Assembly (NCBI GenBank): GCA_037501455.1
Contig: CM074858.1
Coordinates: 95,824,001 to 95,888,000, forward strand
DNA length: 64,000 nucleotides
Origin: Lantana camara
Taxonomy: Eukaryota > Streptophyta > Magnoliopsida > Lamiales > Verbenaceae
Reading direction: 5' to 3'
The notes beneath the pieces are model-generated. The model was not told where the DNA came from and did no database searches. It worked only from the letters and a program-made list of their open reading frames with translations. The translations under genes and the position numbers were made by a program. This document shows, piece after piece, positions 1-10,720 of this stretch (its first letter is position 1; each line of letters opens with the position of its first letter).

Positions 1-1352
1 TTTGACCCTATCCGAAATCCGACCCGCTGACCCGGAACCCTGACCCGTTTGACCGGGTCATCCGACCCGTTGACCGGCCCGGTTCCAGACCAAATCTGGA
101 CCGTTACATCATGCCTACGTGGCGCAATCCCGGCCGTCCACTTGGCGCGCCACGCGGCACCTAGTCAACGCCACATGGGACCCGCCTGCTGACGTGGCAT
201 GCCACGTGTACTGCCACGTCAGCTGCCACGTCATCATCGAATTCCTTTTTTTTTTCGATGAAAATTTTATTTTCTCCAAAATAAAATTCCGGGCATTTCC
301 AACTCTTTGGAACTTTAATTTATTTTCTTAAAATAAATTCCTTGGCTATTTTCAAACACTTTGAAAATTCATTTCTCTTTCTCCTTTTAATATTTTCTCT
401 TTGGGTTTTCAATTTGGGGCTTGCAGGGGGACCTGCAGGACTAATTAATTTTAGCTCCAAACGGATTAATATATTACCATCTCATGATAATAATTAATTA
501 CCATTTAACAATATTTAATTCCACTAAATAAATATTGTTACACTCTAAAATTAATTAAATTATTCACGAATTTCTCGATCTAGAATAATTTCGCATTTTA
601 CTCCTCCGTGTAGATATCCATGAAAAATAAATTGCAACCACTATCATTTATTTTTCATCTCTAATTTGAAATTTATTGATTCGCCTTAAGTTCAAATTCT
701 CTGTATATGAAACACATTCAACATACAACTTCGGTGACGTTATCACGCGAAGTGCTTTGGCCAAAGTCTTAATTCAAACTTTTGCAAATCTATTTCAAGG
801 ATATCTCTTACCTTCCAGCAAGGCCACAGATTCCTCGATCAATATAACTCTTTAGCACATTTCATGCTGTCACCGAATCATACAAAGTATTTTGGCCACC
901 CGTTACCGAGACCTCACTTCGAGTATGTTACAGTGACTAACACTACATGCCTAAAGCCGAAATATTATCAGGATTAAGAGTACAATGCTTCCTGAGATTT
1001 TATTCATTTTAGATAGCAGTATAAAATAAATAATCTCAGTGGTCCAGTTCGATGTTTCCAATCCTATTGAAAATCATCAACGTGTTATAATTGGAATCAC
1101 CATTCCCTATGACGAAAGACTAATCATCTTATATAACCACGTTATAGTCTTGATAAGAACACATTCTTATCTTACCGACTAGAACTTTAATGACACGTGA
1201 TTTCGGTATTCAAAGTCTTTTCCTATGAAACACATTTCATATGAGAATACCACCACACGTCATTAATTATTAATATGTGAAATACTCACAACTCGCTGTA
1301 AATTCAGTTTTATTAATTCAATAAATTGAATTTTCAGGGCACCATTCCCAAC
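1..1352 (-). mobile_element. LTR-like sequence, partial, minus-strand orientation
   Basis: The right edge of this block ends in GGCACCATTCCCAACA, which read on the minus strand is a typical LTR start (TGTTGGGAATGGTGCC). Just outside it, at 1353-1372, lies a minus-strand purine-rich stretch (GAGAGTAGAGAT) suitable as a polypurine tract. The other end is not recognisable and may lie outside the window. No protein domain is visible; the short frames here have no homology I recognise. The first 250 bases carry repeated GACCCG and CCACGTCA motifs common in plant LTR elements. The last 18 bases resemble the end of the LTR at 2587-3075, but the bodies do not match. Confidence 0.4.
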
Positions 1353-1974
1353 AATCTCTACTCTCAAATTACAATAAAAAGAAAAAGACATAAAGTAATA
1401 AGGCTCAATCTTCATATTGGCCTTAGACAATTACACGGGGCATACCCCGGCCTAAAAAACAGTAATATGGAAAGCCACATAATAAATCACATAACAGTAC
1501 GCACATAAGTGAGGCTCCAACCTCAATTGAAAAACGCAACTATAGGGCTCCAACCCCAATTTAAACCATCCATGTGCATAAATTAAAACCATACATAGAT
1601 CTAAACCCATGATCACCTAACATGCTTTTGCAAGAATTTAAATTTAACCAATAAATTAAAATTCTCGCTTTAAGCTCTAATAGCTTAAAACATGACTTAG
1701 ATGCAATTCTTGTTCAAGAGCCTTTTCAACAAAACCCGAAAAACATTAAACTAATAAAATTCCAATTAATTTCTGAAAATTAATAATTTTATTCTTTCAA
1801 TATTTTCAGAAAACAAAGATTGTAATTTTTCCAAGATTTAAATCGGTTAATATTTCTAAAATCCCGATTTAAACAATTATTTCGAAAATAATTCAATTTT
1901 AATAAATAAAAATTTTTAGAAAAATTAAATCGGGATTGGATTGGACTAAACACGAAAATCAAGATCGCGAAACG

Positions 1975-2300
1975 AAGTGCCCGGAACGGACTACACGTCC
2001 GCCCGAGACCAAGCCTGGCTGACGCACAGCATCGCGCGCACGGACGCGCGCGCCAGCGCTGCACACAGCTGGCAACGTAAGCTGCCAGCGTGCGCGCGCA
2101 TGGCGCGCATCCTTGCGCGCGTCGCGCGCATCAGCTGGGCGAGGCGGGCGGCCTCGGCCGGGAGGCTCCCGCACGGTTGCGGGAGGTGCAGGCGGGCTCG
2201 CCTAGGCGCTTGCGGGCGACAGCGGCAGGCAGTCCCGCGCGGTTGGGGGACTGCTGGGCGCGCGGGCCTGGCGTGCTACGCCCTAGCACGTCCAGACTCG
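1975..2300. other. GC- and CpG-rich island in AT-rich surroundings
   Basis: About 325 bp packed with GCGCGC, CGCGCG and short inverted motifs, flanked abruptly by AT-rich sequence. Plant transposon DNA usually loses CpG by methylation and deamination, so keeping this many CpGs is unusual. It could be a structured leader of the non-autonomous element. Frames open on both strands here are explained by base composition. Confidence 0.5.
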
Positions 2301-2572
2301 TGTTTTCGTAACGCGATTTCGTGTTTCGTACTTTTAGTTCGAAAACCAAAACAATCCAAATTCAAAAAAACACGATTTAAATTAATTTCTATCAAAATGG
2401 TTTTTCCAAAAACACAATTTAAGAAAACAGTTTCAGAAATTCAAGAAAAATTACAGTTTCGTATTTCAGGCTTTCTAAAAGAACTCATGAATACCTAATC
2501 CGCATCTAAGCCTAAGAATTTCTATCAAATTCAGAATAATTGAGACGAATCAGAAACACGATTAACGAGGTG

Positions 2573-2584
2573 GCTCTGATACCA
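2573..2584 (-). promoter_or_regulatory. Primer-binding site for initiator tRNA-Met
   Basis: The plus strand reads GCTCTGATACCA, the reverse complement of TGGTATCAGAGC, the usual plant PBS matching the 3' end of initiator methionine tRNA. It sits two bases inside the LTR edge at 2587, which fixes this element as minus-strand. Confidence 0.8.
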
Positions 2585-2586
2585 CT

Positions 2587-3075
2587 TGTTGGAAAACACG
2601 AATCAGAAAGCAGCGGAATACCCATTTAGGAATGTTCTCACACGGGGCACCTCAGTGAACTTACTTATTAAAGTAAGCACCCTCATGTATCACGCACGTA
2701 TCAACTATACACTTTGCACCTTCATGAAACAAGGTGGTCCTTCTTAAGGGCGTGATCCCATAAGCAAGCCTTAGAGGAGTCAGGTTGACACTCCCACTGT
2801 CTGTAGGACTCATCGGCTTGGAGTATTTTACTAATCATGACTTATGTGATATAGGGCTCGTTTCATGAACCATTTCACCTAAATGGTAGAGTCCTAAAGT
2901 CATCAGGATTAGGGGAGTTCTCATACATGCACAGCTAAACTAAACGCATACCAAACAAGAGCATATAAAGAAGTGTTACCTCAATTCGTTATTTCATTCA
3001 AAGATTGTCTGTGATTACAATAAGGAAAAGCACAAAGCGGATATACAATCGGCTTTTAGGGCACTATTCCTAACA
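2587..3075 (-). mobile_element. LTR (5' LTR of minus-strand non-autonomous element)
   Basis: A 489-bp block begins TGTTGG and ends CCTAACA, so it has TG...CA ends with a short inverted repeat. The PBS lies immediately to its left, making this the 5' LTR of a minus-strand element. On the right it abuts a copia coding frame exactly inside the conserved peptide CIFIGYKPG, so it inserted into that copia gene; the candidate target duplication is AATGC (3076-3080), whose partner is not found. It carries no gene. Confidence 0.7.
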
Positions 3076-3560
3076 AATGCATCTTCATAGGGTATAAGCC
3101 TGGCACAAAGGGGTACATTTTGCTAGACTTACATTCCTCTGACATCTTTATATCTAGACATATGCAATTTGTTGAGCATCATTTTCCTCTTATTCAGAAA
3201 CAAGGGAACAATGATCCTACTTCCTTATCTCTGCCTGTTCAATCTTCAATTAAATATGATACCTCTGATCATTTGCTGAATTCTTCATTACCAGCTCCTG
3301 ATTCACAGATTTCACAACAACAGGCATTACCATCTGCTATACCTGCAGCTATACAGCCCTCAAGAGTTGATATTTTATCTGCTAACAATAACTCTTCTTC
3401 ATCTGCAGGTGTTAATTCTATTCAACTACAAAGAACTCTCAGGGCTAGAAAAACTCCATCCTACTTGAGAGATTACCATTGCAATCTCATCAAGTCATCA
3501 GATCACTCATCCTTATCACCACCAGGTGTTCTCTACCCACTGAGCTCTGTAGTTAATTAT

Positions 3561-6141
3561 TGTAACGCCCCAGCTTTCGGCATTTCAGGTATGAACGCCA
3601 CGTGTGAGTTTTAGAGTTGTAATTTAATTGTTATTTGATTATTTCTTTAATTTTCCATGTCATGACATAATTTTATAAAATTTTATTCTAAGTATTTTTA
3701 TAAATTCATATTAAATTCATACTTATTGCATAAATTGAACTTGATTGTAACGTGAATTAAATTCCCGAGCATTATCTAATTTCTTTTACGTCTTTACTTG
3801 ACCATTTTCATGATTTTGGGGACTCAATTGCATGAATTAATTGTGGGACTTAATTGATCAATTGTCATGGGATTTCACCTAATTGCATGACTTATTAAAT
3901 GGAGGGACTTAATAGCAAATTGGATCATTCTTCCCCTTTCTTTAGCAGCAATCACGTACCATTGCATCCCATATCCTACAAACATTTTCATACACTTGCT
4001 CTTTTCTTCCTTGTTCCAACCGAGCCAAACCCTCACTTTGAAGGGAAAAGATTTCATCATCCAAGCATTATTTTGTGGGATTTGTGATCATTGAAGCCTC
4101 ATCTACATCATATCTTCATCTCTTCATCCATTTCTTTCATTTGAGGTAATTTTGGAGTTTTGATGATTTCTTGAATAATGGGTTAGATAGGGCTTTAATA
4201 TGAATTGGTTAATTTGTGTATTTATTGTTGGGAGTATGTTTATGGACTTTGAGCTTAAGATTGATGCATATTTCTTGTGATTTTTGGACTTGAAGCATGA
4301 ATGTAGATATGGGTTTGGATTGATTGATTCTTGATGATCTAACGTGAAATTTGGTGTTTTTATGAGTTGTTATTAATCTATATGTATGCTAGCATGTGTA
4401 TTTCTTCAAATATGTGCATTTATTCTTGGTTTGAAGTCATTTGGATGGTTGGTTTGTTGGTACGTTGGTTCCCCTGTTTTGCTGCTGCTGCGCACCTGGT
4501 CGCTCCCGCGACCTGAATTATGTGTAAAACCGGTCGCGGCCGCAAGCCGTTTTTAGGCCAGTTTCGAGATTTTGGAAAATAGGATGAAAAATTCGGCCAA
4601 AAATAGGTAGTCGCGACCACGACCCTTTTATGAAGAAAATTAGTCACGGCAGCGACCCGATTTTAGCCAAGTTTCGAGATTTTGAAAAATTAGAGGAAAT
4701 TTTGGGCAAAATACTTGGTCGCGACCGCGACCCTTTTGTGAAGGATTTTGGTCACGCCCGCGACCCTGCTTTTTCTGCATAAAATTGCATTTTCCAATTC
4801 CGTTTCTAATGCCTTAATTGATCGATACGTGTTACTATATGATTGTTTTGCACATGAAATTGAACATGTCATTCCATAAATTTTTATTGCACGTTTTAAT
4901 GTTCATGATTACTCCGTTCGTCCTACTTGGTACATTTTGAGTCGTGTCTCACGGACAATTGTCTTTCTTGCACAGACCAGCTTCCTAGTGACGAGGTGCA
5001 GGCCCAGTGAACTATTTCCTTGTTTGTTTTGGTCATAGGTAAGGTTTAATTCTAGATATATAGAACCCGAATAATCCTATGTGATGTTTTAACCCAAAAA
5101 TGTCTCTATATATCTATAGTTTTCAAATGTTATTGGTTTTCAAAGGATTTACCGAACTATTGTATTGTATCGATTGATTGATTGTTTTGGCGAGTATCGT
5201 ATTGCACTGTGGTCCCGAGGTTAGTGGTTCGAGGCAACCGGGAAAGCATGGGCTGACGGGTAACTCGAGCGCTATCCTCACCAAATTGGGATGACCCCTG
5301 AACCCCCTAGGAGATTAGAGGAGGAAGGAGTTCTGGGCTTGGGGATTCATGTACCCTCTGCCCAGATTGATTGGATGGTGGGGCCTTGCAATCCCACCAT
5401 CACTCAGAGGAAGAAGGAGTTATTGAAAGTGCTAATTGTGCACCGTATTAATTGCTTGATCACCTAATCATTGAGTAATTGATTGATTGTACACAGTCGG
5501 AGTAAGGTTGGAGAATTGCCCTCACTCGCCGGGCCACGCATTGATTGTATTAAATTGATTGTATCGATAAATTGAATTAGTTGTAACCTCGGGCGATAGT
5601 ATCTCTTATTTTTCTAAATTGCATTGTTATTTTCCAAAATTATTACCCGAGATTATAACTTGCATGGTAATTGCGCATATATTTATTTATACCCCTCGTT
5701 CAGTCCGTGGTGGACTGACACCTCAACTTTTCAGTTTTTGCAGGTGCGTGCTAGGCGGGAATTAGAGTCTAGCTTATCTTTAATTTAGGTCTAGCACACT
5801 TCACCTCATATTTTGTTCATGTATTGATACCTGATATATTTTGTAGCATGCCTTAGTTTATTTTGGAGATGATATTGTATTGATATGTAAATGTTGGTAC
5901 CTATTAGTAGGTATACTGGTTATGTAAATATGGTACCTATAAGTATTGAATAAATTATTGCTTCCGCTTTTATTACTCTGAATTGATTGTTTGGTTTGGG
6001 GTTAGTCCCGCCTAGCTTTGTTGTCGTTTTTTTTATTGTCTTCCGTTCGCTATAGCTTAGGTTCATGTATGGATTGTCCATTTCATATGTGAATCGAACT
6101 ATAGTGCGGGGGATGTGGTGCCTCGAGTTCCGGGTGCTAAA
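3561..6141 (+). mobile_element. Solo LTR of a Tekay-type Ty3/gypsy element (TekA)
   Basis: This 2,581-bp LTR starts TGTAACGCCCC and ends GGGTGCTAAA (an intact relative ends GGGTGCTACA). Direct 5-bp copies of ATTAT flank it at 3556-3560 and 6142-6146, and the interrupted copia frame resumes after them, which proves insertion followed by LTR-LTR recombination to a solo LTR. It is the same family as the TekB 3' LTR at 39,859-42,391, sharing blocks such as GTGCGTGCTAGGC and ATTGCCCTCACTCG. No coding sequence. It contains a palindrome cluster (4497-4767). Confidence 0.93.
4497..4767. repeat. Palindrome cluster in Tekay solo LTR, GGTCGCGACC type
   Basis: Six imperfect copies of a GGTCGC-NN-CCGCGACC palindrome begin near 4497, 4530, 4608, 4641, 4716 and 4749. 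They form three pairs: within each pair the start-to-start spacing is 33 bp, and the pairs repeat every 108-111 bp, with a conserved linker (AGTTTCGAGATTTTG) between pairs. The same site in two other LTRs of this group holds a similar array with a different palindrome. Function unknown. Confidence 0.8.
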
Positions 6142-7738
6142 ATTATGATAGTTTATCCACCACCTATAAACACTTCAGTCTTTCCCTATCTTCAATGTTG
6201 AACCCAAAACTTATAAATAGGTTGTGCAGCATGCTCAATGGAAAGAAGCTATGCAAAAAGATATAGATGTTTTGTAATCTACACACACTTGGGAAGTAGT
6301 AGATCTTCCACAAGGAAAGAGGCCCATTGGATGTAAATGGGCATGCAGAATTAAGGATAAAGCAGATGGTTCCATAGAAAGATACAAGGCTAGATTAGTA
6401 GCCAAGGGCTACACCCAAACAGAAGGATTGGACTACTTTGATACTTTTAGCCCTGTTGCCAAAATAACGACAATTAAAATATTACTTGCCTTAGCAGCTC
6501 AAAATAACTGGTTACTCCAGAAACTTGATGTCAACAATGCTTTTCTCCATGGTGAATTGGATGAAGAAGTGTATATGACACTCCCACTTGGCTTCACAGC
6601 TTCCACACCCACCAAAGTCTGCAAGCTTACAAAGTCCCTTTATGGTTTAAAACAAGCCTCTCGGCAATGGTTTAATAAACTTTCATCAACATAGATATCT
6701 CAAGGCTATTCTCAAACTCTTTCTGATTATAGTTTATTTATTAAAAGCACCACTGACACATTTACTTATCTTTTGGTCTATGTAGATGACATTATCCTTT
6801 GTGGAAACAATCAATCTGAGATAGACTCCATCAAGCACTTCTTGGATGATAAGTTCAAAATTAATGACCTTGGCAATCTCAAATATTTCTTAGGACTTGA
6901 AATTGCAAGATCAAAGAGTGGCATCATCATAAACCAAAGAAAATATGCCCTGGAATTGCTTGAAGAATCTGGAATGTTAGTAGCCAAGCCTGCTCAAACG
7001 CCAATGGATTCCAACATCAAGATCACCAAAGATGGAGACTCATATGAAGACAATGCAGGTTACAGGAGGTTACTTGGAAAACTCTTGTATCTCTGTACTA
7101 CAACACCTGACATTACCTTTAGTGTTCAACAACTCAGCCAATTTCTTGCTGCACCTACTAAAGATCATTACACAGCAGCTACAAGGATACTTAGATACAT
7201 AAAGAACACACCAGGATAAGGATTATTTTTCCCTGCAGATCCAGATTCAGATATTGAAGCCTTCAGCGACTCAGATTGGGTCGGATGCCTTGATTCAAGG
7301 AAATCCATGACAGGTTATTACATCTTCTTAGGCAAATCCCTCATAAGCTGGAAATCCAAGAAGCAAACCACTGTAAGCAGGTTATCTTCCGAGGCTGAAT
7401 ACCATGCTCTAGCAGCTATGACTTACGAGATTCAATGGATCACATATATTCTGAAAGATCTTGGTCTACAGCCAACCAAACCAGCCATCATCTACTGCGA
7501 CACCAAATCCGCACTACTTATTACAGCAAATCCCAACTTCCATGAACACACCAAGCACATCGAAATCGACTGCCATGTTGTACGAGAAAGACTACAACAA
7601 GGCCTAATTCATCTTCTTCCGCTATGCACTCATGATCAAACCGCTGACATCTTCACAAAGCCACTTTCCTCCATTCTCTTCCACTCTCACATGTCCAAAC
7701 TAGGCTTACACAACATTACATCACCAGTTTGAGGGGGG

Positions 7739-7980
7739 GTATTACCGGGTTAAGTATAACCCAATGAAACACCTTAGTTAGTTAGTTAAGAGTTAGCTTA
7801 GTTAAGTGGGTTGAGGTTAGTCAAACCTCCCAATGACATTACATGTGTACAAAAGTCTTATAAATAATGTTGAATCTGTGGAATGACTATTCAATTTTAT
7901 TATTCATCATTATTCAATAAAGAAGTATTTTTCGATTTCCAATGCTCTCTTCTCCCTTTAGCTCATCTTCTCCACACAAC
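7739..7980 (+). mobile_element. Putative copia 3' LTR
   Basis: Directly after the copia stop codon comes a polypurine run (GAGGGGGGG, 7731-7739), then about 240 bp containing a TATA-like TATAAATAATG (about 7859) and AATAAA (about 7916). This is the expected place and make-up of the 3' LTR. The start seems mutated (TATTACC rather than TGTTACC) and the right end is not sharp, so the boundaries are approximate. The matching 5' LTR is not in the window. Confidence 0.55.
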
Positions 7981-8035
7981 TTATATTATAAAATTTGAAT
8001 ATAATTAATTAATATAGTAATATCAAAACAATCTT

Positions 8036-8264
8036 TGTTGAACTATATATCTATTTTGGGTAAGTTAGAGAAATTTTATTTCTTCCAAGAGTCCTATTTT
8101 AAGTTAATAAGTGCTTTTTAAATATAATTAACTAATAATTTATAACATGTATTTACATCATTATCCTTGACTAATAGTTATTGAAATAATTATTGTGAGG
8201 ATATTTTAGGCGATCCGTATTTCGTAAGAAATCAAAAATCCAACTCGTGCTTTTATAATATACT
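8036..8264 (+). repeat. Dispersed repeat, copy 1
   Basis: About 230 bp, including CCAAGAGTCCTATT, AGTTAATAAGTGC and TTTTAGGCGATCCGTATTT, recur in the same orientation at 31,674-31,893. The copies are clearly alignable but diverged, and no coding potential is seen. After the match ends, this copy continues into AACGAACGTGCGTTGCACG, a short palindromic motif often found in plant repeat ends. The element class is not known to me. Confidence 0.65.
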
Positions 8265-8365
8265 AGTAAAACGAACGTGCGTTGCACGTTTAACCTTTAG
8301 TTTATTTAAATAAGGTTGGTTATTATATTTATTAAATAAATTAAGGTACTAAAAGTATTTACATC

Positions 8366-10720
8366 ATTTTTTTTTTCTCTCGATACGTGTTTAATCCAAG
8401 TTTTTGAAAGTTCGTGGAGTATATTTCACTAATAAAAAATTAAATTTTTCATGGGTGCTTTTCAATATCCTCCGTCATCCATTTCACCACCATGTTCGAA
8501 TCAATCTCCACATTATTCTTTGAGAAGTGCCCTCTTCCAAGCTAATGTCAAATCCCTCATGTAAAATCCAATAACTCTGCCACATTTATTGAATCTTTAC
8601 GAAGATTCATAGTGTATGCTAGCACTCATCTTTCGTTGTCATCTTGAATGACCTCCCTAACCGAATCCCTTATCAAATTTATTCCACGACTACACAACGG
8701 ATATTTTATTTTGCTTATGTCTATTGTCCTTACTGATTAGTATTGAGGCATCAGATAACTCTTTTATGTGGCGAAAAATGACGCTCTTAGACTTCACAAT
8801 ATCCTGATAGCTCCACCAGTTTCGTGCTTTCTAAAAATTTCAAAGTGTCAAAATTAAGACAATTCACTCTGAACATTCTGGTAATATGCCGTTTTAAATT
8901 TTGCTATTAAAGCTCTCTTTGAGCTCGTTCGACCCTCACAATACACGAAGATCAGTCTATGCATTAACAATCTTTTCCCACACCCAAAGTGCCAACAGAT
9001 GACTTCTCAACACGCAGTCCGGATCTTCACATCCTGTGCAACATGTACATACATTACATCCCCCAAAATTCCAGTCATACTTCAGTACATTTATGAGCAA
9101 GCTATTATGTTGGCAAAGCCACAAGAAAATTTTGAACTTCTGGGCCAAGGTGATTTTCAAGTCCATCTCCGATGTTCATATATGGCTCATCCTCCATAAA
9201 CAGACAATAGATCGTTTTATAGGAAATTTTATTGTTAACCGACCCAATATAGAGTTTCTAATCTCCATTATCATACAGCGCAATTGGGACGCTAAGAATC
9301 TTAGTCATCACTTTCTTGGGCAGCACTATTTTCAGCTTATTAAGGTTCTAGTTTTTATCCGTGCCAATGAAATTACATACCATAATTAAGTTCTTTATCC
9401 TTCTCATTAATGTTATCTGCAATGATTTTGGTGAGTTTTCCTTGTGATAATCATCTATCATTCCATAAAGACACCTATTCCATAAATGGTTCCACCATCT
9501 GAGTGCTTTTATCAATCCCCTTCTATGTTCGAGAAGCTATAAGTTGAGGCTCGTGTCCATTGACACATAAGGTGCGAACAATACATGTCATTTGCTGAAG
9601 TTCAATTTGAGGCCCGATGTCTTGCAAAACACCTCAACCATACAATGGATGTACATCGCTCCATCCATCGTAGATTTGCAAATCAAGTGAGAGATGTGAG
9701 GGTCTTTCTGACACACCATAATTGACTTTCAATGTCCGATTGAAATAGCCTTCTCAATCATATATGAAATACCCCAACCACACTTTAAATACATTTTGTT
9801 CCATCTACAGTAGTTTTAGCTCCTAATATTATATTGTTCGTAAAAAGTAAGTGTGAGATGTGATCTCTGACATACCTTAATCAGCTTCTAGTGTCCGGCT
9901 AAAATATCCTCCTAAATCATATAAGGAAGTGGTTCCATGTAGAGTACAAATAAATAAGGCGAAAGTGATTACCTTATCTAATGCCACACATCCATAGATC
10001 CTCGGTGGGTTTACTATTCCACAAAATCTCCGGTTGTATCCCCTCCATCTTGCTCTACTGATATTGATGATTTTTGTATGGAATTTGAAGAAAGTTAGAT
10101 TTTCTTTAGAATATTTCACTGAACTTTAATTTGTTGTATCCTTTTCAAGATTAAATTTCAGCACTATCCCCTTTTTTTTCTTTCTTTGGAGTGATGTATC
10201 ATTCATAACACTTTTTGAAGCATCAAGATATTGTAATGGGTGTCTCGATCGAGAAAACACTATTCTGGTTTGGGCTCACAATTTCTTTGATATACGGCTT
10301 AAACGAGATATAATCATATTCGTGATCATTTTGAGCAATACGTTACACAACGTAATGGGCCGAATCTCGTTTAAATTTTTGGAGAATTAACTTTCAAAAT
10401 CAGATAAATAAACATCTGATAAGCCTTCTTGGGAATCGATATCTCTCTATGCAATTATTGATGAATTTCACCACCGCGTCTCTTACTATATCCTAATAGG
10501 TTTGAAAAAAGTAGGCTCGAAATAATAGGTGATGTGGGGATTATAATGGATAGCACTTTGTACAGGTGCATGCCACCTTATCGTTGGTGCAAGCTAATAC
10601 CAACACTCATCACCTTTTCGATAGTATATCCACTGAATAGTTTGGTGTAGTACTCCCAAATGTGTGCTTTAGTTGGTCATTATTGGTTACTCATTCATCT
10701 TCTCGTTATGATTGAGTGAA
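8366..10720 (-). pseudogene. Degenerate L1-like LINE (RT, zf-RVT, RNase H remnants)
   Basis: On the minus strand, in broken frames, I can read non-LTR RT pieces: a segment near 10,270 with EIVSPNQNS (the RT motif before FVPGR), then SPYLFVLYMEPL near 9950 (the SPYLFVL motif) followed by GH-KLIKVCQRSHLT. A zinc-finger-like RT C-terminal segment lies at 8957-9166 (KIFLWLCQHNSLL with a Cys cluster). A terminal RNase H-like piece (LTLAWKRALLKE, then NMVVKWMTEDIEKH) is near 8470-8570. The order RT, zf-RVT, RNase H is that of plant L1 elements. A T-run at 8367-8376 may be the poly(A) tail. Stops and frameshifts are numerous; it is long dead. The 5' limit is uncertain. Confidence 0.65.

Larger units (their letters stand above)
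1353..2586 (-). mobile_element. Non-coding internal region of a non-autonomous LTR element
   Basis: The 1.2-kb stretch lies between two LTR-like ends and is bounded on the right by a minus-strand primer-binding site. No gag or pol motif is seen on either strand. Open frames in the middle exist on several frames at once because of high GC content, so I do not call them genes. The arrangement (LTR, PBS, non-coding interior, PPT-like tract) fits a LARD/TRIM-like non-autonomous retrotransposon, but the two flanking LTRs do not match well, so the unit may be a recombinant. Confidence 0.4.
3076..7732 (+). pseudogene. Ty1/copia pol 3' half (RT, RNase H), interrupted and decayed
   Basis: Resuming on both sides of a solo LTR, the frame encodes the C-terminal integrase/linker region (CIFIGYKPGTKGYILLD), the copia RT ([16 protein letters not shown] at about 6390-6440, [17 protein letters not shown], catalytic YVDD at 6779-6790) and RNase H (SDSDWVGC, then SRLSSEAEYHALA at about 7380). 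The peptide VVNY is cut by the LTR at 3560/3561 and continues NYDSL at 6142. In-frame stops occur near 6272, 6692 and 7217. Gag, protease and most of integrase are missing, lost leftwards behind the LTR at 2587-3075. It cannot make a working enzyme. The family is clear; the exact copia lineage is not assigned. Confidence 0.9.

Noticed and set aside
1977..2498. Overlapping open frames of up to 173 codons on both strands
   Set aside because: They arise from the GC-rich island, overlap on several frames and match no domain; base composition explains them.
3875..4087. Frames of about 60 codons on both strands within the solo LTR
   Set aside because: They lie inside the TekA LTR and are not conserved in the TekB LTR at the equivalent place.
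4497..4767. Regularly spaced palindromes suggestive of a CRISPR array
   Set aside because: The sequence is plant nuclear, the copies vary, the spacing alternates and the unit lies inside an LTR; there are no cas genes.
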